DNA of 64,000 bases from Phycicoccus flavus (GTDB taxonomy: Bacteria > Actinomycetota > Actinomycetes > Actinomycetales > Dermatophilaceae). Shown one piece after another: positions 1 through 13,772 of this stretch. The notes under the pieces were generated by a model. That model searched no databases. It was not told where the DNA came from and was given only the letters and a program-made list of their open reading frames with translations. Location: contig NZ_SAYU02000013.1 in NCBI RefSeq assembly GCF_004025965.2, forward strand, positions 1 through 64,000, in the 5' to 3' direction. The translations under genes and the position numbers were made by a program. The first letter of the stretch is position 1; the number at the start of each line of letters is the position of its first letter.

Positions 1-489
1 CTCGACGTCGTCCTCGCCGCGCACGACCTCGGTGGAGCCGCCGCCGAGGTCGACGACGAGGTACGGACCGGGGGTGCCGAGGCGTCGTAGTCCGGCCGTG
101 GCACCGACGAACGACAGCCGCGCCTCGACCTCGCCGGGCACGACCTCGGGCGCGACGTCGAGGTCACCGAAGGCTGCGCGGACGCCGGTGACGAAGTCCG
201 CGGCGTTGCGGGCGTCGCGGGAGGCCGACGTGGCGACGAACCGGGCGGCCGCCACGCCGTGCTCGCGGCACAGGTCGGCGTACTCGCGGGCGACGGCGAG
301 CGTCCGGGCCATCGCGGCCGCGCCGATCTCCCCCGTGGCGTCGATGCCCTCCCCGAGCCGGACGACCTCGAGCCGCCGGACGACGTCGGTGACCAGCCCG
401 TCCGCGGCGACGTCGGCGACGAGCAGCCGGATGGAGTTGGTGCCGCAGTCGACCGCGGCCACCCGGTGCGACGAGGGGTGGGCGCTCAC
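1..489 (-). CDS. ppx: Exopolyphosphatase Ppx/GppA family, N-terminal part (runs off the window)
   Basis: The 163 visible residues begin at a GTG and show the ASKHA phosphatase fold of Ppx/GppA proteins. The phosphate-1 loop AAVDCGTNSIRLL lies at residues 11-23 and the second glycine-rich loop VDLGGGSTEVV near residue 147. Members hydrolyse inorganic polyphosphate or the pppGpp 5' phosphate in the cytoplasm. The gene overlaps the stop of the DUF501 gene by four bases (GTGA), so the two are probably translationally coupled. The catalytic C-terminal half lies beyond base 1, so completeness cannot be judged. The order eno-divIC-DUF501-ppx matches the Mycobacterium eno region, where the homologue is ppx2. 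Whether it prefers polyphosphate or pppGpp cannot be read from this fragment. Confidence 0.93.
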   Translation of the reverse strand, partial: MSAHPSSHRVAAVDCGTNSIRLLVADVAADGLVTDVVRRLEVVRLGEGIDATGEIGAAAMARTLAVAREYADLCREHGVAAARFVATSASRDARNAADFVTGVRAAFGDLDVAPEVVPGEVEARLSFVGATAGLRRLGTPGPYLVVDLGGGSTEVVRGEDDVE

Positions 490-998
490 GCCTCGGCGTC
501 CGTCGCGCAGGACCGGCCCTCCCACCACGGCGGCAGTGCGGCCAGCGCCTCGTCGCCGAGGGGGTTGACGCCCGGGCCGACCGCCAGCGAGTGCGCGACG
601 AGCACGTGCAGGCACTTGACGCGGGTGGGCATGCCCCCGGCGGACACGCCGGCGATCTCGGCGACCTCCCCGAGCTCGGACCGCCGGGCCAGGTAGTCCT
701 CGTGGGCGGCCTCGTACCCGGCGCGCAGGTCCTCGTCGGCGTCGAGCCGGTCGGTCATCTCCCGCATGAGCCCCTGCGACTCCAGCGTGGAGACGGCGCC
801 GGTGAGCCGCGGGCAGGTGGCGTAGAAGGTCGTCGGGAAGGGGGTGCCGTCGGGCAGGCGGGGCTCGGTACGGACGACGTCGGGCTCGCCGCAGAGGCAG
901 CGGTGCGCGACCTCGACGACGCCGCGGGGGTCCCGGCCCAGCTGTCGCCGGACGGCCTCGAGGTCGGCCGTCGCGACCGGCGGACGGTCCGCGGTCAT
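486..998 (-). CDS. DUF501 domain-containing protein
   Basis: This is a 170-residue cytoplasmic protein starting at ATG. It matches the DUF501 family, conserved in actinobacteria between divIC and ppx, with the typical C-terminal segment GGMPTRVKCLHVLVAHSLA (about residues 122-140). An early HRCLCGEP motif and a conserved CPRL give several cysteines that could bind metal. No enzymatic role is established for the family. It sits 25 bp downstream of the divIC homologue and its stop overlaps the ppx start, so it probably belongs to the eno-divIC-DUF501-ppx operon. A link to polyphosphate metabolism or division would rest on context only. Confidence 0.9.
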   Translation of the reverse strand: MTADRPPVATADLEAVRRQLGRDPRGVVEVAHRCLCGEPDVVRTEPRLPDGTPFPTTFYATCPRLTGAVSTLESQGLMREMTDRLDADEDLRAGYEAAHEDYLARRSELGEVAEIAGVSAGGMPTRVKCLHVLVAHSLAVGPGVNPLGDEALAALPPWWEGRSCATDAEA

Positions 999-1023
999 CG
1001 GCCACCCACGACGGCGGGGCCCG

Positions 1024-1638
1024 TCACCGCCGGGCCCCGGGGGCGTCGGCGGTGCGCACCGACTCCCAGACCGTGTCGTACCAGGGCCGCACGGGCGCGG
1101 CCTCGTCGGCGCCTGGGCCGGCGACGGCCGGGGTGTCGGCGGTCTCGGGCTCGGGGTCCAGGACGGTGTAGGACCGCTCCCCCGGCCGGACGAACTTCAG
1201 CCGCTCGCGGGCCTGCTGCTCGACGTAGGCCGGGTCCTCCCAGCGCTCGCGCTCGGCCCGCAGCGCCTCGACGTCGGCCTCCTGGGCGGCCACCCGGTCC
1301 TGCAGCGCGGCGATCTCCCCGCGCTGGTGGACCCACGCCGCGACCGACGACGCGAGGAGGACGGTGAGGAAGACCGCGATCCCGGCGAGGACGACACCGC
1401 GCCGCACGAGACGGTGCGTGACGGCCCCGCCGATCCGGCCGGGCCAGCCGGACCGGGTCCGCCGGACGACCTTGCTCGTCGTCGGCGTGCCGGTGGAGCG
1501 GGTGGCCGCGGACGCCGTCGACCGGGTGCGGCCGCCGGCGCTCCGGGCGCCGCTCCCGGTGGACCGCGACGCGGACGCCCGCGCCCCCGTCCCGCGTCGC
1601 GGCGGGCGGGACGCGGGACGGGTGGTGCGGCCGGGCAT
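1024..1638 (-). CDS. divIC: Septum formation initiator, DivIC/FtsB family
   Basis: A 204-residue bitopic membrane protein. The first ~78 residues are a basic Ser/Thr/Arg-rich cytoplasmic tail, followed by a transmembrane helix at about residues 80-102. A short extracytoplasmic coiled coil (IAALQDRVAAQEADVEALRA) follows and leads into the family motif PAYVEQQARERLKFV near residue 138. DivIC/FtsB proteins form the FtsQLB-type divisome complex that activates septal peptidoglycan synthesis. The C-terminal tail is unstructured and acidic. The gene lies 22 bp downstream of eno, as in other actinobacteria. The long disordered N-terminus is usual for actinobacterial members; a shorter start cannot be excluded. 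Confidence 0.92.
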   Translation of the reverse strand: MPGRTTRPASRPPRRGTGARASASRSTGSGARSAGGRTRSTASAATRSTGTPTTSKVVRRTRSGWPGRIGGAVTHRLVRRGVVLAGIAVFLTVLLASSVAAWVHQRGEIAALQDRVAAQEADVEALRAERERWEDPAYVEQQARERLKFVRPGERSYTVLDPEPETADTPAVAGPGADEAAPVRPWYDTVWESVRTADAPGARR

Positions 1639-1660
1639 CGCTCGTGGTCCTCCGGGCGGG

Positions 1661-3055
<1,395 letters not shown>

Positions 3056-3988
3056 TCAGCGGGTGGCGGCGAGGGCGACGGCGATCTGCGTGCCGACGCG
3101 GGCGTTGTGCTCGACGAGGGCCACGTTCGTGCGCAGCGAGCGCCCGTCGGACAGCTCGACGATGCGACCCAGGAGGTAGGGGGTGATGTCCTTGCCGCGC
3201 ACCCCGAGCCGGTCGGCGTCGGCCAGGGCCTGCGCGATGACGCCGTCGATGTCGGCGCGCGGCATCTCCGCCTCGGCCGGCACCGGGTTGGCGACGGCGA
3301 CGCCGGACTGCAGGCCGAGGTCCCACGTCGCCCGGGCCAGGGCCGCGACCTCCTCGGGGGTGTCGAGCCGCATCGGCACCGGGACGCCGGAGGAGCGGGA
3401 GAAGAACGACGGGAAGTCGTCGGTGCCGAACCCGACGACGGGGACGCCGAGGGTCTCGAGGACCTCGAGGGTCCGCCCGATGTCGAGGATCGACTTCACG
3501 CCCGCGGACACGACCGCCACCGGGGTCCGGGAGAGCTCGGTGAGGTCGGCCGAGACGTCCATGCTCGACTCGGCGCCCTGGTGCACGCCGCCGAGCCCGC
3601 CGGTGACGAACAGCCCGATCCCGGCCAGGCCGGCGATGCGCATCGTGCTGGCGACGGTCGTCGCGCCGTGCGAGCCGGTGGAGACGACCCGGCCGAGGTC
3701 GCGCACGCTGACCTTCGGCACCGAGCCGTCCGAGGCGAGCAGCTCGAGTTCGGCGTCGCCCAGCCCCACGGTCGGGCGTCCGGCGATGACGGCGATGGTG
3801 GCGGGCACGGCGCCGCCCTCGCGGACGAGGCCCTCGACCGTGCGGGCCATGCCGACGTTCTCCGGGTAGGGCATGCCGTGGCTGATGATCGTCGACTCCA
3901 GGGCCACGACGGGGTGCCCGTCGGCCAGGGCGTCGCGCACCTCGGGCGCGAGGGCCAGGGCGTCGTGGGGCGGGCGGGGCGTGGTCAT
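3056..3988 (-). CDS. psuG: Pseudouridine-5'-phosphate glycosidase
   Basis: This 310-residue cytoplasmic enzyme splits pseudouridine 5'-phosphate into uracil and ribose 5-phosphate. Family motifs are visible: ALESTIISHGMPYPENV near the N-terminus, STGSHGATTVASTM in the middle, GGLGGVHQGAESSMDVS with active-site residues, and the KSILDIGRTLEVLETLGVPV segment. The ATG overlaps the upstream kinase stop by four bases, so the two are translationally coupled in the order psuK-psuG. Together they form a complete pathway for salvaging pseudouridine from degraded RNA. No nucleoside transporter gene is adjacent. The unit lies between eno and mazG, which are closer neighbours in mycobacteria, so it looks like an insertion. 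Confidence 0.96.
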   Translation of the reverse strand: MTTPRPPHDALALAPEVRDALADGHPVVALESTIISHGMPYPENVGMARTVEGLVREGGAVPATIAVIAGRPTVGLGDAELELLASDGSVPKVSVRDLGRVVSTGSHGATTVASTMRIAGLAGIGLFVTGGLGGVHQGAESSMDVSADLTELSRTPVAVVSAGVKSILDIGRTLEVLETLGVPVVGFGTDDFPSFFSRSSGVPVPMRLDTPEEVAALARATWDLGLQSGVAVANPVPAEAEMPRADIDGVIAQALADADRLGVRGKDITPYLLGRIVELSDGRSLRTNVALVEHNARVGTQIAVALAATR

Positions 3989-4968
3989 CCGGGGAGCTCC
4001 TCGGTGGTCGGCTCGGTGGGGGTCAGGCGGTCCGCGACGAGCGCCGCGGTGAGGTCGGGACGGACGGTGTCGGGCGAGGCGCAGGTCAGGGCGGCCAGCA
4101 CCTGCCCGAAGCGGGCGGCCTCGACGACGTCGGCGCCGGCCAGGAGGGAGTGGACGTAGCCCGCGGTCATCGCGTCGCCCGCGCCGGTGACGTCGACGAC
4201 GTCCGTCGTGGGGGCGGCGACGAGCACCGCGCGGGGAGGGCCGTCCGGGGTGCGCACCGACAGCAGGCTGCCGCGGGCGCCGCGCCGCACCCAGACCCGC
4301 TCGACGCCGCGGGCGTGCAGCACCTCGGCGGCCGCGCGGACGTCCGCGACCGAGTCCGGCACGGGGAGGCCGGTGAGGGCGGCGAGCTCGTCGGCGTTGG
4401 GCGTGACGGTGTGGACGGGCCGACCGTCGTCGAGGGCCGGCGCGGCGGCGGTCGCCTTGGCGACGCTCACCGGCTCGAGGACGACGGGGACGCCGGCCTC
4501 GTCGGCCTCCCGCAGCAGGGCCCGCAGGACGGTGACGTCCAGGTTGCCGTCGAGGACGAGCAGCCCCGCGCCGGCGAGGAGGGCGGGCACCACCGCGAGG
4601 TCGCCGGTGCCGAGCTCGTCGGTGGCGCGCATGTCGGCGACGGCGAGGAGGAGGTCGCCGCGGTGGTCGAGCACCGCGGTGTAGGTGCCGGTCGGCAGCC
4701 CGGTCGTCACGAGGTGGTCGACGTCGACGCCGGCCGCCGCGGTCCGGGCCCGCACCGTCCGGCCGGCGACGTCGTCCCCGACGGCGGCGACGAGCACCGT
4801 CGGCGAGCCCAGCCGGGCGAGGTTCTCGGCGACGTTGCGGCCCACCCCGCCGACCCCGCTCGTCGCCGTGCCGGGGTTGCTCGTCCCGAGGACCGGCTCG
4901 CCCGCGGTGCGGACCTTGGCGTCGAGGACGGCCCCGCCGACGACGACGACGCGGACGGGCTCGGGCAC
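3985..4968 (-). CDS. psuK: PfkB-family carbohydrate kinase, probable pseudouridine kinase
   Basis: A 327-residue ribokinase-fold enzyme. It shows the N-terminal glycine motif GVGGVGRNVAENLARLGSP (about residues 38-56) and the C-terminal PfkB signature DVTGAGDAMTAGYVHSL with the catalytic Asp and anion hole. Overlap with psuG makes pseudouridine the likely substrate, giving pseudouridine 5'-phosphate from ATP. Two in-frame GTG codons exist at 4974 and 4968. I prefer 4968 because a TAGTCT -10 box at 4975-4980 sits exactly six bases upstream and there is no Shine-Dalgarno, the leaderless spacing seen repeatedly here. Specificity is inferred from context; another nucleoside or sugar kinase is the alternative. 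Confidence 0.88.
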   Translation of the reverse strand: MPEPVRVVVVGGAVLDAKVRTAGEPVLGTSNPGTATSGVGGVGRNVAENLARLGSPTVLVAAVGDDVAGRTVRARTAAAGVDVDHLVTTGLPTGTYTAVLDHRGDLLLAVADMRATDELGTGDLAVVPALLAGAGLLVLDGNLDVTVLRALLREADEAGVPVVLEPVSVAKATAAAPALDDGRPVHTVTPNADELAALTGLPVPDSVADVRAAAEVLHARGVERVWVRRGARGSLLSVRTPDGPPRAVLVAAPTTDVVDVTGAGDAMTAGYVHSLLAGADVVEAARFGQVLAALTCASPDTVRPDLTAALVADRLTPTEPTTEELPG

Positions 4969-4994
4969 CGGCACAGACTAGGGCCCCGTCGGGG

Positions 4995-6281
4995 TCAGCG
5001 CGGCAGGCGCCGGCCGGCGGCCTTGCGCCAGGCGCTGAAGGAGGTGACGGGTCCGGCGTGCGGGGGCACCAGCCACGGCCAGGGGTGCCGCTCGGCGACG
5101 TCGAGGCGCGCCGCCCGGGGGGCGAACCCGGGGACGGGGGCGTGGGTGACGGCCAGCCGGGTGCCGGCCAGCTCCGTCCCGACCCGGCCCCGGTGCAGCC
5201 GCACCTCGCGTTCCTCCCCCAGCTCGGCGAGGGTCTGGGCCAGGAAGACCAGCCGCTTGCCGGACAGCCGCAGCCGCCGCAGCAGGGGCTCGTCGAAGCA
5301 GAAGACGGCCGGGAGGTCCGGGTGGGCGGCCAGGGCCGGGTCGTCCGCCCCCAGGGACTCCGCGGTCAGCCACACCGCCTCCGGCTCGCCGCCCGACTCC
5401 ACCTCGCGGGGTCCGGCGGTGGCCGCCGGGTCGGGGTCGTGGCGCAGCCGCGGGTCGGGGTCGGCGACCCGTCCGGTCGCGCTGCCGGCGCCGTCGGTGT
5501 CCGGCCACCCGGCGATCGGGCAGGCGTCCCGCAGGGCGCACCGCTCGCAGAGGCCGGGCGCGCGCTTGCGGACCTGCCACCGCGAGAACCCGTACGCCTT
5601 CGGGCTGCCCGCGCCGACCGTCCACTGCCAGCCCAGCCGGTTCGCGGCCCGGGAGCCGTCGAGCAGGTGGGTGAAGAACGCGTCCTCGCCGGAGCGCCAG
5701 CCCCATCCCTCGCGGACCGTCCAGTGCGAGGACAGCCACATCCGGGTCTGGTTGACGAGCCAGCCGTCCCGCTCGAGCTCGCCGACGGTGAGGTCGAGGC
5801 AGGCCATCTCGCGCGACCACGGCGCGGTGCGGGCGGCGGGGTCGTCCGCCGAGTCCGGGCGCGGGGCGTCGGGCGGCATGGCGTAGCGCAGCGAGTCCCG
5901 GGTCGCGGTGCCGACCCGTGCGTACAGGTGGCGCGCGTACTCCTGCCACAGCAGCTCGTCGCGGAACTTGCGGACGTCGCCGGCCGGGCCCCCGGCCACG
6001 TGGTCCCACACCTCGCGCAGGCCCAGCAGGCCGTGGCGGACGAACGGCGAGAGCCCGGACGCGCCCCGCGCCTCGGCCGGCCAGACCTGGTTGCGGCGGC
6101 GGGCGTAGCCGGTGACGTCGAACCCGGCCAGGGCGATGTCGGCCGCCCGCTGCCCGCCGGTGAACCGCCCGCTGGCCGCGACGCCGTCGGCCCCCTCCGC
6201 GGTGAGGTCGCCCAGGTGCCTCGCGGTCCAGGAGACGACGCCGTCGGGGTCCCCGGTGGGCGGTGCGGGTAGGAGGCTCAC
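4995..6281 (-). CDS. Photolyase/cryptochrome homologue with permuted domain order
   Basis: The 428-residue product has the FAD-binding domain of DNA photolyases at its N-terminus (about residues 38-250): SGLSPFVRHGLLGLREVW, FRDELLWQEYARHLYA, GWLVNQTRMWLSSH and LGWQWTVGAGSPKAYGFSRW. A cysteine cluster CERCALRDACPI follows. Residues ~302-428 then read like the alpha/beta (antenna) domain that normally comes first: WLTAESLGADDPALAAHPDL, VFCFDEPLL, FLAQTLAELGEE, ending in VTSFSAWRKA, which resembles the usual linker VFTPFW. The order is therefore reversed. It starts with GTG overlapping the mazG stop. Predicted activity is light-driven repair of UV photoproducts or blue-light sensing; which one is unclear. 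It lies just upstream of psuK. Confidence 0.85.
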   Translation of the reverse strand: MSLLPAPPTGDPDGVVSWTARHLGDLTAEGADGVAASGRFTGGQRAADIALAGFDVTGYARRRNQVWPAEARGASGLSPFVRHGLLGLREVWDHVAGGPAGDVRKFRDELLWQEYARHLYARVGTATRDSLRYAMPPDAPRPDSADDPAARTAPWSREMACLDLTVGELERDGWLVNQTRMWLSSHWTVREGWGWRSGEDAFFTHLLDGSRAANRLGWQWTVGAGSPKAYGFSRWQVRKRAPGLCERCALRDACPIAGWPDTDGAGSATGRVADPDPRLRHDPDPAATAGPREVESGGEPEAVWLTAESLGADDPALAAHPDLPAVFCFDEPLLRRLRLSGKRLVFLAQTLAELGEEREVRLHRGRVGTELAGTRLAVTHAPVPGFAPRAARLDVAERHPWPWLVPPHAGPVTSFSAWRKAAGRRLPR

Positions 6282-7261
6282 GCCGGACCGCGTCCGCCGG
6301 CCCCGCTCGTGCCGCCGCTCGGGCCACCGGCCGGGCCCGCGAGCCCGCGCAGCGCCGCGCGGGCCTCCGCCTCGGCGGACTCGACCGCCTCCTGCGCGGA
6401 CTGCAGCCGGGCGAGCGCCCCGGGGTCGGGGTTCTGGCCCCGGCGGCGCATCCGGGAGAGGACCTTGGCCGCCGCGAGCCCCGGCGGCAGGGTGGCCGGG
6501 ACGCCGTGGAGCAGGTCGTCCGCGTAGCCCCCGGCGGCCTTCTCGTCGGCCTTGATCCGCTCCCACTCGGTCTCGACCTGCTCCGGCGTCGTGGCGTCGC
6601 CGTCGGCGAAGACGTGCGGGTGCCGCCGGACGAGCTTGTCGACGAGCAGCCCGGCGACGGTGTCGACGTCGAAGCCGTCCGCCCCGGCGTCCTCGGCGAC
6701 CCGGGCGTGGAAGACGACCTGGAGCAGGACGTCGCCGAGCTCCTCGGCCAGCGCCCGCGGGTCCCCGGACCCGATCGCCTCCAGCACCTCGTGGGTCTCC
6801 TCGACCAGGTACGGCGCGAGCGTGGTGTGCGTCTGCTCGGCGTCCCACGGGCAGCCGCCGGGCGAGCGGAGCCGGTCCATGGCCGCGACGACGTCGAGCA
6901 GCCGGCCGCCCTGGACGTCCCACGAGCCGACGACGAGCTCGACGTCCGGGGGCGTGTCCAGCCGGGAGACCTCGGCGGCGACCGCGTCGGACAGCCCGGG
7001 GTCGCCGTCGGAAGAGCCCAGCCACACGACGGACGTCGTCGCGGCGAGGTCGACGAGGGTGCGGGCGAGCTCCGGCGGAGCCACGTCGCCGACGGTCTCG
7101 ACCGTGAGGTCGGCGTCCTCGAGCGCCTCGACGAGGGGCTCGTCGGCGGCCCGCGCCAGCAGCCGGTCGGCCTCGGTCACCGCACGCCACGCCGCGACCG
7201 ACAGCAGCCCGGGGGCGACGCGCGGCGAGGTGACGACGAGCCCGAGCCGGCGCTCGCTCAC
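6278..7261 (-). CDS. mazG: MazG family nucleoside triphosphate pyrophosphohydrolase
   Basis: A 327-residue protein. Residues ~126-260 are the all-alpha NTP-PPase domain with LRSPGGCPWDAEQTH and the metal-binding glutamates of EETHEVL (residues 154-158) and EELGDVL (173-179). The first 125 residues resemble the SAM-type N-terminal half of fused MazG proteins but are weakly conserved. The C-terminal 50 residues are Gly/Ala/Ser-rich. MazG hydrolyses NTPs, including oxidised nucleotides, to NMP and pyrophosphate. The start is the GTG overlapping the upstream lipoprotein stop (GTGA), and its stop overlaps the photolyase start, so translation is coupled along the operon. Position beside mfd and eno matches other actinobacteria. 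Confidence 0.93.
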   Translation of the reverse strand: MSERRLGLVVTSPRVAPGLLSVAAWRAVTEADRLLARAADEPLVEALEDADLTVETVGDVAPPELARTLVDLAATTSVVWLGSSDGDPGLSDAVAAEVSRLDTPPDVELVVGSWDVQGGRLLDVVAAMDRLRSPGGCPWDAEQTHTTLAPYLVEETHEVLEAIGSGDPRALAEELGDVLLQVVFHARVAEDAGADGFDVDTVAGLLVDKLVRRHPHVFADGDATTPEQVETEWERIKADEKAAGGYADDLLHGVPATLPPGLAAAKVLSRMRRRGQNPDPGALARLQSAQEAVESAEAEARAALRGLAGPAGGPSGGTSGAGGRGPA

Positions 7262-7790
7262 GAGGCGGGCGTGATCCAGTCGGGCTGGGTGGCCTGGACC
7301 GAGATGTTCGTCGGGTCGAAGGTGCCGTAGCGGGGGTTGACCTCGACCTTCTGCGAGGCGATCTTCTGGACGAGCTCCTGCTGGTCGGCCTGGGTGAACT
7401 TCCCGCTGTCGCTGGCCTGCTGGAGGCTGTCGAGGAAGCGCAGGGCCTCGATGGTGGCCGGCGAGGGGTCCGCGACGCCGCGGCTCTGCGCGTCCTGCTC
7501 GGCGACCGAGTCGGAGGCGACGACGCCGTGCTCGTCGAAGAACTGCAGCGCCGGCCGGGCCTGGAGCAGCAGCGACAGGGTGGTGGCCGGCGTCAGCGGG
7601 TCGAGCCGTGGCTGGCTCATCCCGTTGAACTCCGACATGACGGACTGGACCTCGGTCTCGCTGATGACGCGGCCGTCGACCGTCGCGGCGCGGTTGGTCT
7701 CGAGGGAGCCGCAGCCGGCGGTGACGAGGGCGAGCGCCAGCGCGAGGACGCCGACGACGCGGCGAACCGGGAGGGTCACGAGGGGTCCTT

Positions 7791-7794
<4 letters not shown>
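7258..7794 (-). CDS. SurA N-terminal-like lipoprotein
   Basis: A secreted lipoprotein of up to 178 residues. A short hydrophobic signal segment ends in the lipobox LVTAGC, so the mature protein would be anchored at the outer face of the membrane. The mature part resembles the SurA/parvulin N-terminal chaperone domain ([15 protein letters not shown]) without a visible PPIase domain. The GTG at 7794 overlaps the mfd stop. A second GTG at 7779 has an AAAGGA motif six bases upstream and may be the true start; both keep the signal peptide. It lies between mfd and mazG, where mycobacteria encode a different lipoprotein (LpqU). A role in envelope protein folding is inference. Confidence 0.85.
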
Positions 7795-11381
<3,587 letters not shown>

Positions 11382-11502
11382 GTCGACGTCCAGGATAGGC
11401 GTCGCCGCCGACACCCCGGTCCGCCGCCCGGGCGGTCGGGGGTCGCCGGTGAAGGTTCGGTCCGCCGGGCGGTGGGGCCGCCGCTGGACGGGACCGGCGT
11501 GG

Positions 11503-13011
11503 TCAGCGGACGCGGGCGTCCGCGTCGTCGGCGGCGAAGGGGTCGAGGTCGAGCGAGACGTCGTCGGGGTCGCCGACCGGCTCCGGCTCGCGGGTCACCG
11601 GCTTCGCGCCGCGCCGGCCGCGCAGCGACCACTTCTGGTCGCGGGCGGACGCGCCGCCGCCGGTCTCGTAGCCGTAGGTCTCGTACCCGTAGACCCCGGC
11701 CGAGCGGCCCTGTGGGATGCCGTTGAGCGCGACGCCGAGGACCCGGGCGTTGACGCCGGCGGCGAGCTCCAGGGTGCGCTTCAGCTGCTCCTTGCGGGTC
11801 TTGCCCATGAGCGTGACGACGAGGACGCCGTCGACCCGCTGGGAGAGGATCAGCGCGTCGGTGACCGGCAGCGTGGGCGGGGCGTCGATGACGACGACGT
11901 AGGACTTCGAGAGGTGGTCGAGCAGCTGGCGCATCCGGTCGGACCCGACGACCTCGCTCGGGTTGTGCGGGATGCGGCCGGCTGGCAGGACGAAGAGGTT
12001 CGGGGTGTCGGTCGAGACGATCGCCTCGCGCAGCGGCACCGACCCGGACAGCACCTGGGTGACGCCGACGCCGCTGGAGACGTCGAAGAGCGTCGCGACC
12101 ATGGGCCGACGCAGGTCGCCGTCGACGAGGACGACCTTCTCGCCGCGCAGGGCCAGGCTGCGGGCCAGCAGCGCGGAGACCGTCGACTTGCCCTCGCCCG
12201 GCTGCGGGCTCGTGACGACGACGCTGCGGGGGGCGTGGTCGGGGTCGGCGAAGACGAGGTTGGTGCGCAGGTGCCGCAGCGCCTCCCCGACGGCGCCGCT
12301 GAGCAGCGCCTGGGAGTGCAGCCGCTGGCGCAGGTCGCGCGAGCGCGGGATGGTGCCGATGATCCCGTGGTCGGTGAGGGAGGTGACGTCCTCGGGACGG
12401 CGGATCCTCGTGTCCAGCCGCAGGCGGGCCATGACGAGCAGGTAGGCGGCGACGGCCCCGGCGGCGGCGCCGGTGGCGAGGAGCAGCAGCACGTTCGGCG
12501 ACACCGGGCTCGTCGGCAGGACGGCGCTGGTCACGGGGATGAGCCGGACGACCGTGTCTCCCCGGGTGTCGCCGTTCTCGACGAGGGAGGCGACCTCGGC
12601 CGTGGCGCCGACGACGGCGTCCGCGACGTCCTTGGCCCGCTGCGGCGACGTCGACGTCGCGAACACCTGGATGCGGGGGCTGTCCGGCTCGGTCGCGTAG
12701 GAGATGGAGCCGGCGACGGCGGCCGGGCTGACGTCGAGCCCCAGCTCGTCCACGACCCGGTCGGCGACCATGCCGCTGCGGGTCAGCGGCGCGTAGGCGG
12801 CGGCCTTGGCGCTGGCGACGTTGTTGCCGACGGAGACCTCGGAGACGGACCGGCCGCCTCCCTCGATCTGCACGTAGGCCTCGGAGGAGGCGGTGTAGAG
12901 ACGCGGCTGCAGGGCGGCGTACCCCGCGCCCGCGCCGATGCCGACGAGGAGGCACACGGCGATGCTGACCCAGAAGCGGCGCGCGACACGGACGGCGTCG
13001 AGGAGGGTCAT
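11503..13011 (-). CDS. Polysaccharide co-polymerase / bacterial tyrosine autokinase (Wzz-BY-kinase fusion)
   Basis: A 502-residue membrane protein. The N-terminal Wzz region has helices at about residues 13-35 and 172-196 around an extracytoplasmic domain. The cytoplasmic BY-kinase has Walker A PGEGKST (272-278), Walker A' [11 protein letters not shown] (293-303) and Walker B VVVIDAPP (372-379). A C-terminal cluster YGYETYGYE carries four tyrosines (Y441, Y443, Y446, Y448) as likely autophosphorylation sites. Such proteins control exopolysaccharide chain length and export. The ATG at 13011 has GAAAGG upstream; a start at 13053 is possible. No glycosyltransferase, flippase or phosphatase gene is nearby, so the partner system must be elsewhere. 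A palindrome overlaps its promoter (13097-13112). Confidence 0.92.
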   Translation of the reverse strand: MTLLDAVRVARRFWVSIAVCLLVGIGAGAGYAALQPRLYTASSEAYVQIEGGGRSVSEVSVGNNVASAKAAAYAPLTRSGMVADRVVDELGLDVSPAAVAGSISYATEPDSPRIQVFATSTSPQRAKDVADAVVGATAEVASLVENGDTRGDTVVRLIPVTSAVLPTSPVSPNVLLLLATGAAAGAVAAYLLVMARLRLDTRIRRPEDVTSLTDHGIIGTIPRSRDLRQRLHSQALLSGAVGEALRHLRTNLVFADPDHAPRSVVVTSPQPGEGKSTVSALLARSLALRGEKVVLVDGDLRRPMVATLFDVSSGVGVTQVLSGSVPLREAIVSTDTPNLFVLPAGRIPHNPSEVVGSDRMRQLLDHLSKSYVVVIDAPPTLPVTDALILSQRVDGVLVVTLMGKTRKEQLKRTLELAAGVNARVLGVALNGIPQGRSAGVYGYETYGYETGGGASARDQKWSLRGRRGAKPVTREPEPVGDPDDVSLDLDPFAADDADARVR

Positions 13012-13096
13012 GGATCCAGCCTTTCGGACCGCGGGGGCGACGAACCGCCTCACGGTAACGCCCGTGACGGGCGGGAACGATGGGTCGGACCTTATC

Positions 13097-13112
13097 TCGT
13101 CCGAACGGACCA
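13097..13112. promoter_or_regulatory. Near-palindrome TCGTCCG-AA-CGGACCA overlapping the autokinase promoter
   Basis: Two 7-bp arms with one mismatch flank AA. The site abuts a candidate minus-strand -10 box GATAAG (complement of 13091-13096) upstream of the autokinase, the position of a repressor operator. A perfect version, TCGTCCG-TT-CGGACGA, occurs at 22062-22077 upstream of the small membrane protein. The regulator is unknown. Confidence 0.5.
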
Positions 13113-13136
13113 GGGGCCGGGCCGGGGCGCCCGGGA

Positions 13137-13742
13137 TCAGCGTGGGGCGTGGACCCGCTGCTGGGCGTCGAGGAGCCCGACGGTCACGAGGTGCTCGACG
13201 GCGTCGGCGGCGTCGTCGAGCAGGAAGGGCAGCAGGTCCTTGCGCTCGGACGGCGAGAAGTCCTTGAGGACGAAGTCGGCGGGCTCGGTGCGTCCCGGCG
13301 GGCGGCCGATGCCCACCCGCACCCGGTGGTAGTCCTTCGTGCCGAGCGAGGAGCTGATCGAGCGCAGTCCGTTGTGCCCGCCCTCGCCGCCACCGCGCTT
13401 GAGCCGGACGAGCCCGGCGTCGATGTCGAGCTCGTCGTGGACGACGACGAGCCGGTCGACCGGGACGGAGAAGAAGGACATGAGCGCCTTGACCGGGCCG
13501 CCGGACTCGTTCATGTACGACGACGGGACGGCGAGCACGGCCGACGGGCCGGGCACCCCGCCGGGACCGGTGCCGAGGCGCACCCGGTCGGCGACGGCGC
13601 GCGCCTTGTGGGTGCGCAGGCTGCCACCGGTCCGGCGGACGAGCTCGTCGACGACCATGGCGCCGACGTTGTGGCGGTTGCCGGCGTAGCGCGGGCCGGG
13701 GTTGCCCAGCCCGACGACGAGCCAGGGGGCGGTGTCGGTCAC
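13137..13742 (-). CDS. pth: Peptidyl-tRNA hydrolase
   Basis: Pth recycles tRNA by cleaving peptidyl-tRNA released from stalled ribosomes. About 201 residues, with motifs [23 protein letters not shown] containing the catalytic His and Asn, the [10 protein letters not shown] loop and the [13 protein letters not shown] signature. Two starts compete. ATG at 13754 ([11 protein letters not shown]) has no Shine-Dalgarno. GTG at 13742 (VTDTAPW) is preceded by CATGAT seven bases upstream, the leaderless spacing seen elsewhere in this window, so I choose 13742. It follows rplY across a strong terminator hairpin, as in the conserved rplY-pth pair. Confidence 0.95.
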   Translation of the reverse strand: MTDTAPWLVVGLGNPGPRYAGNRHNVGAMVVDELVRRTGGSLRTHKARAVADRVRLGTGPGGVPGPSAVLAVPSSYMNESGGPVKALMSFFSVPVDRLVVVHDELDIDAGLVRLKRGGGEGGHNGLRSISSSLGTKDYHRVRVGIGRPPGRTEPADFVLKDFSPSERKDLLPFLLDDAADAVEHLVTVGLLDAQQRVHAPR

Positions 13743-13772
13743 GGCGTCGATCATGTCAGAGGGCCGGGGACG

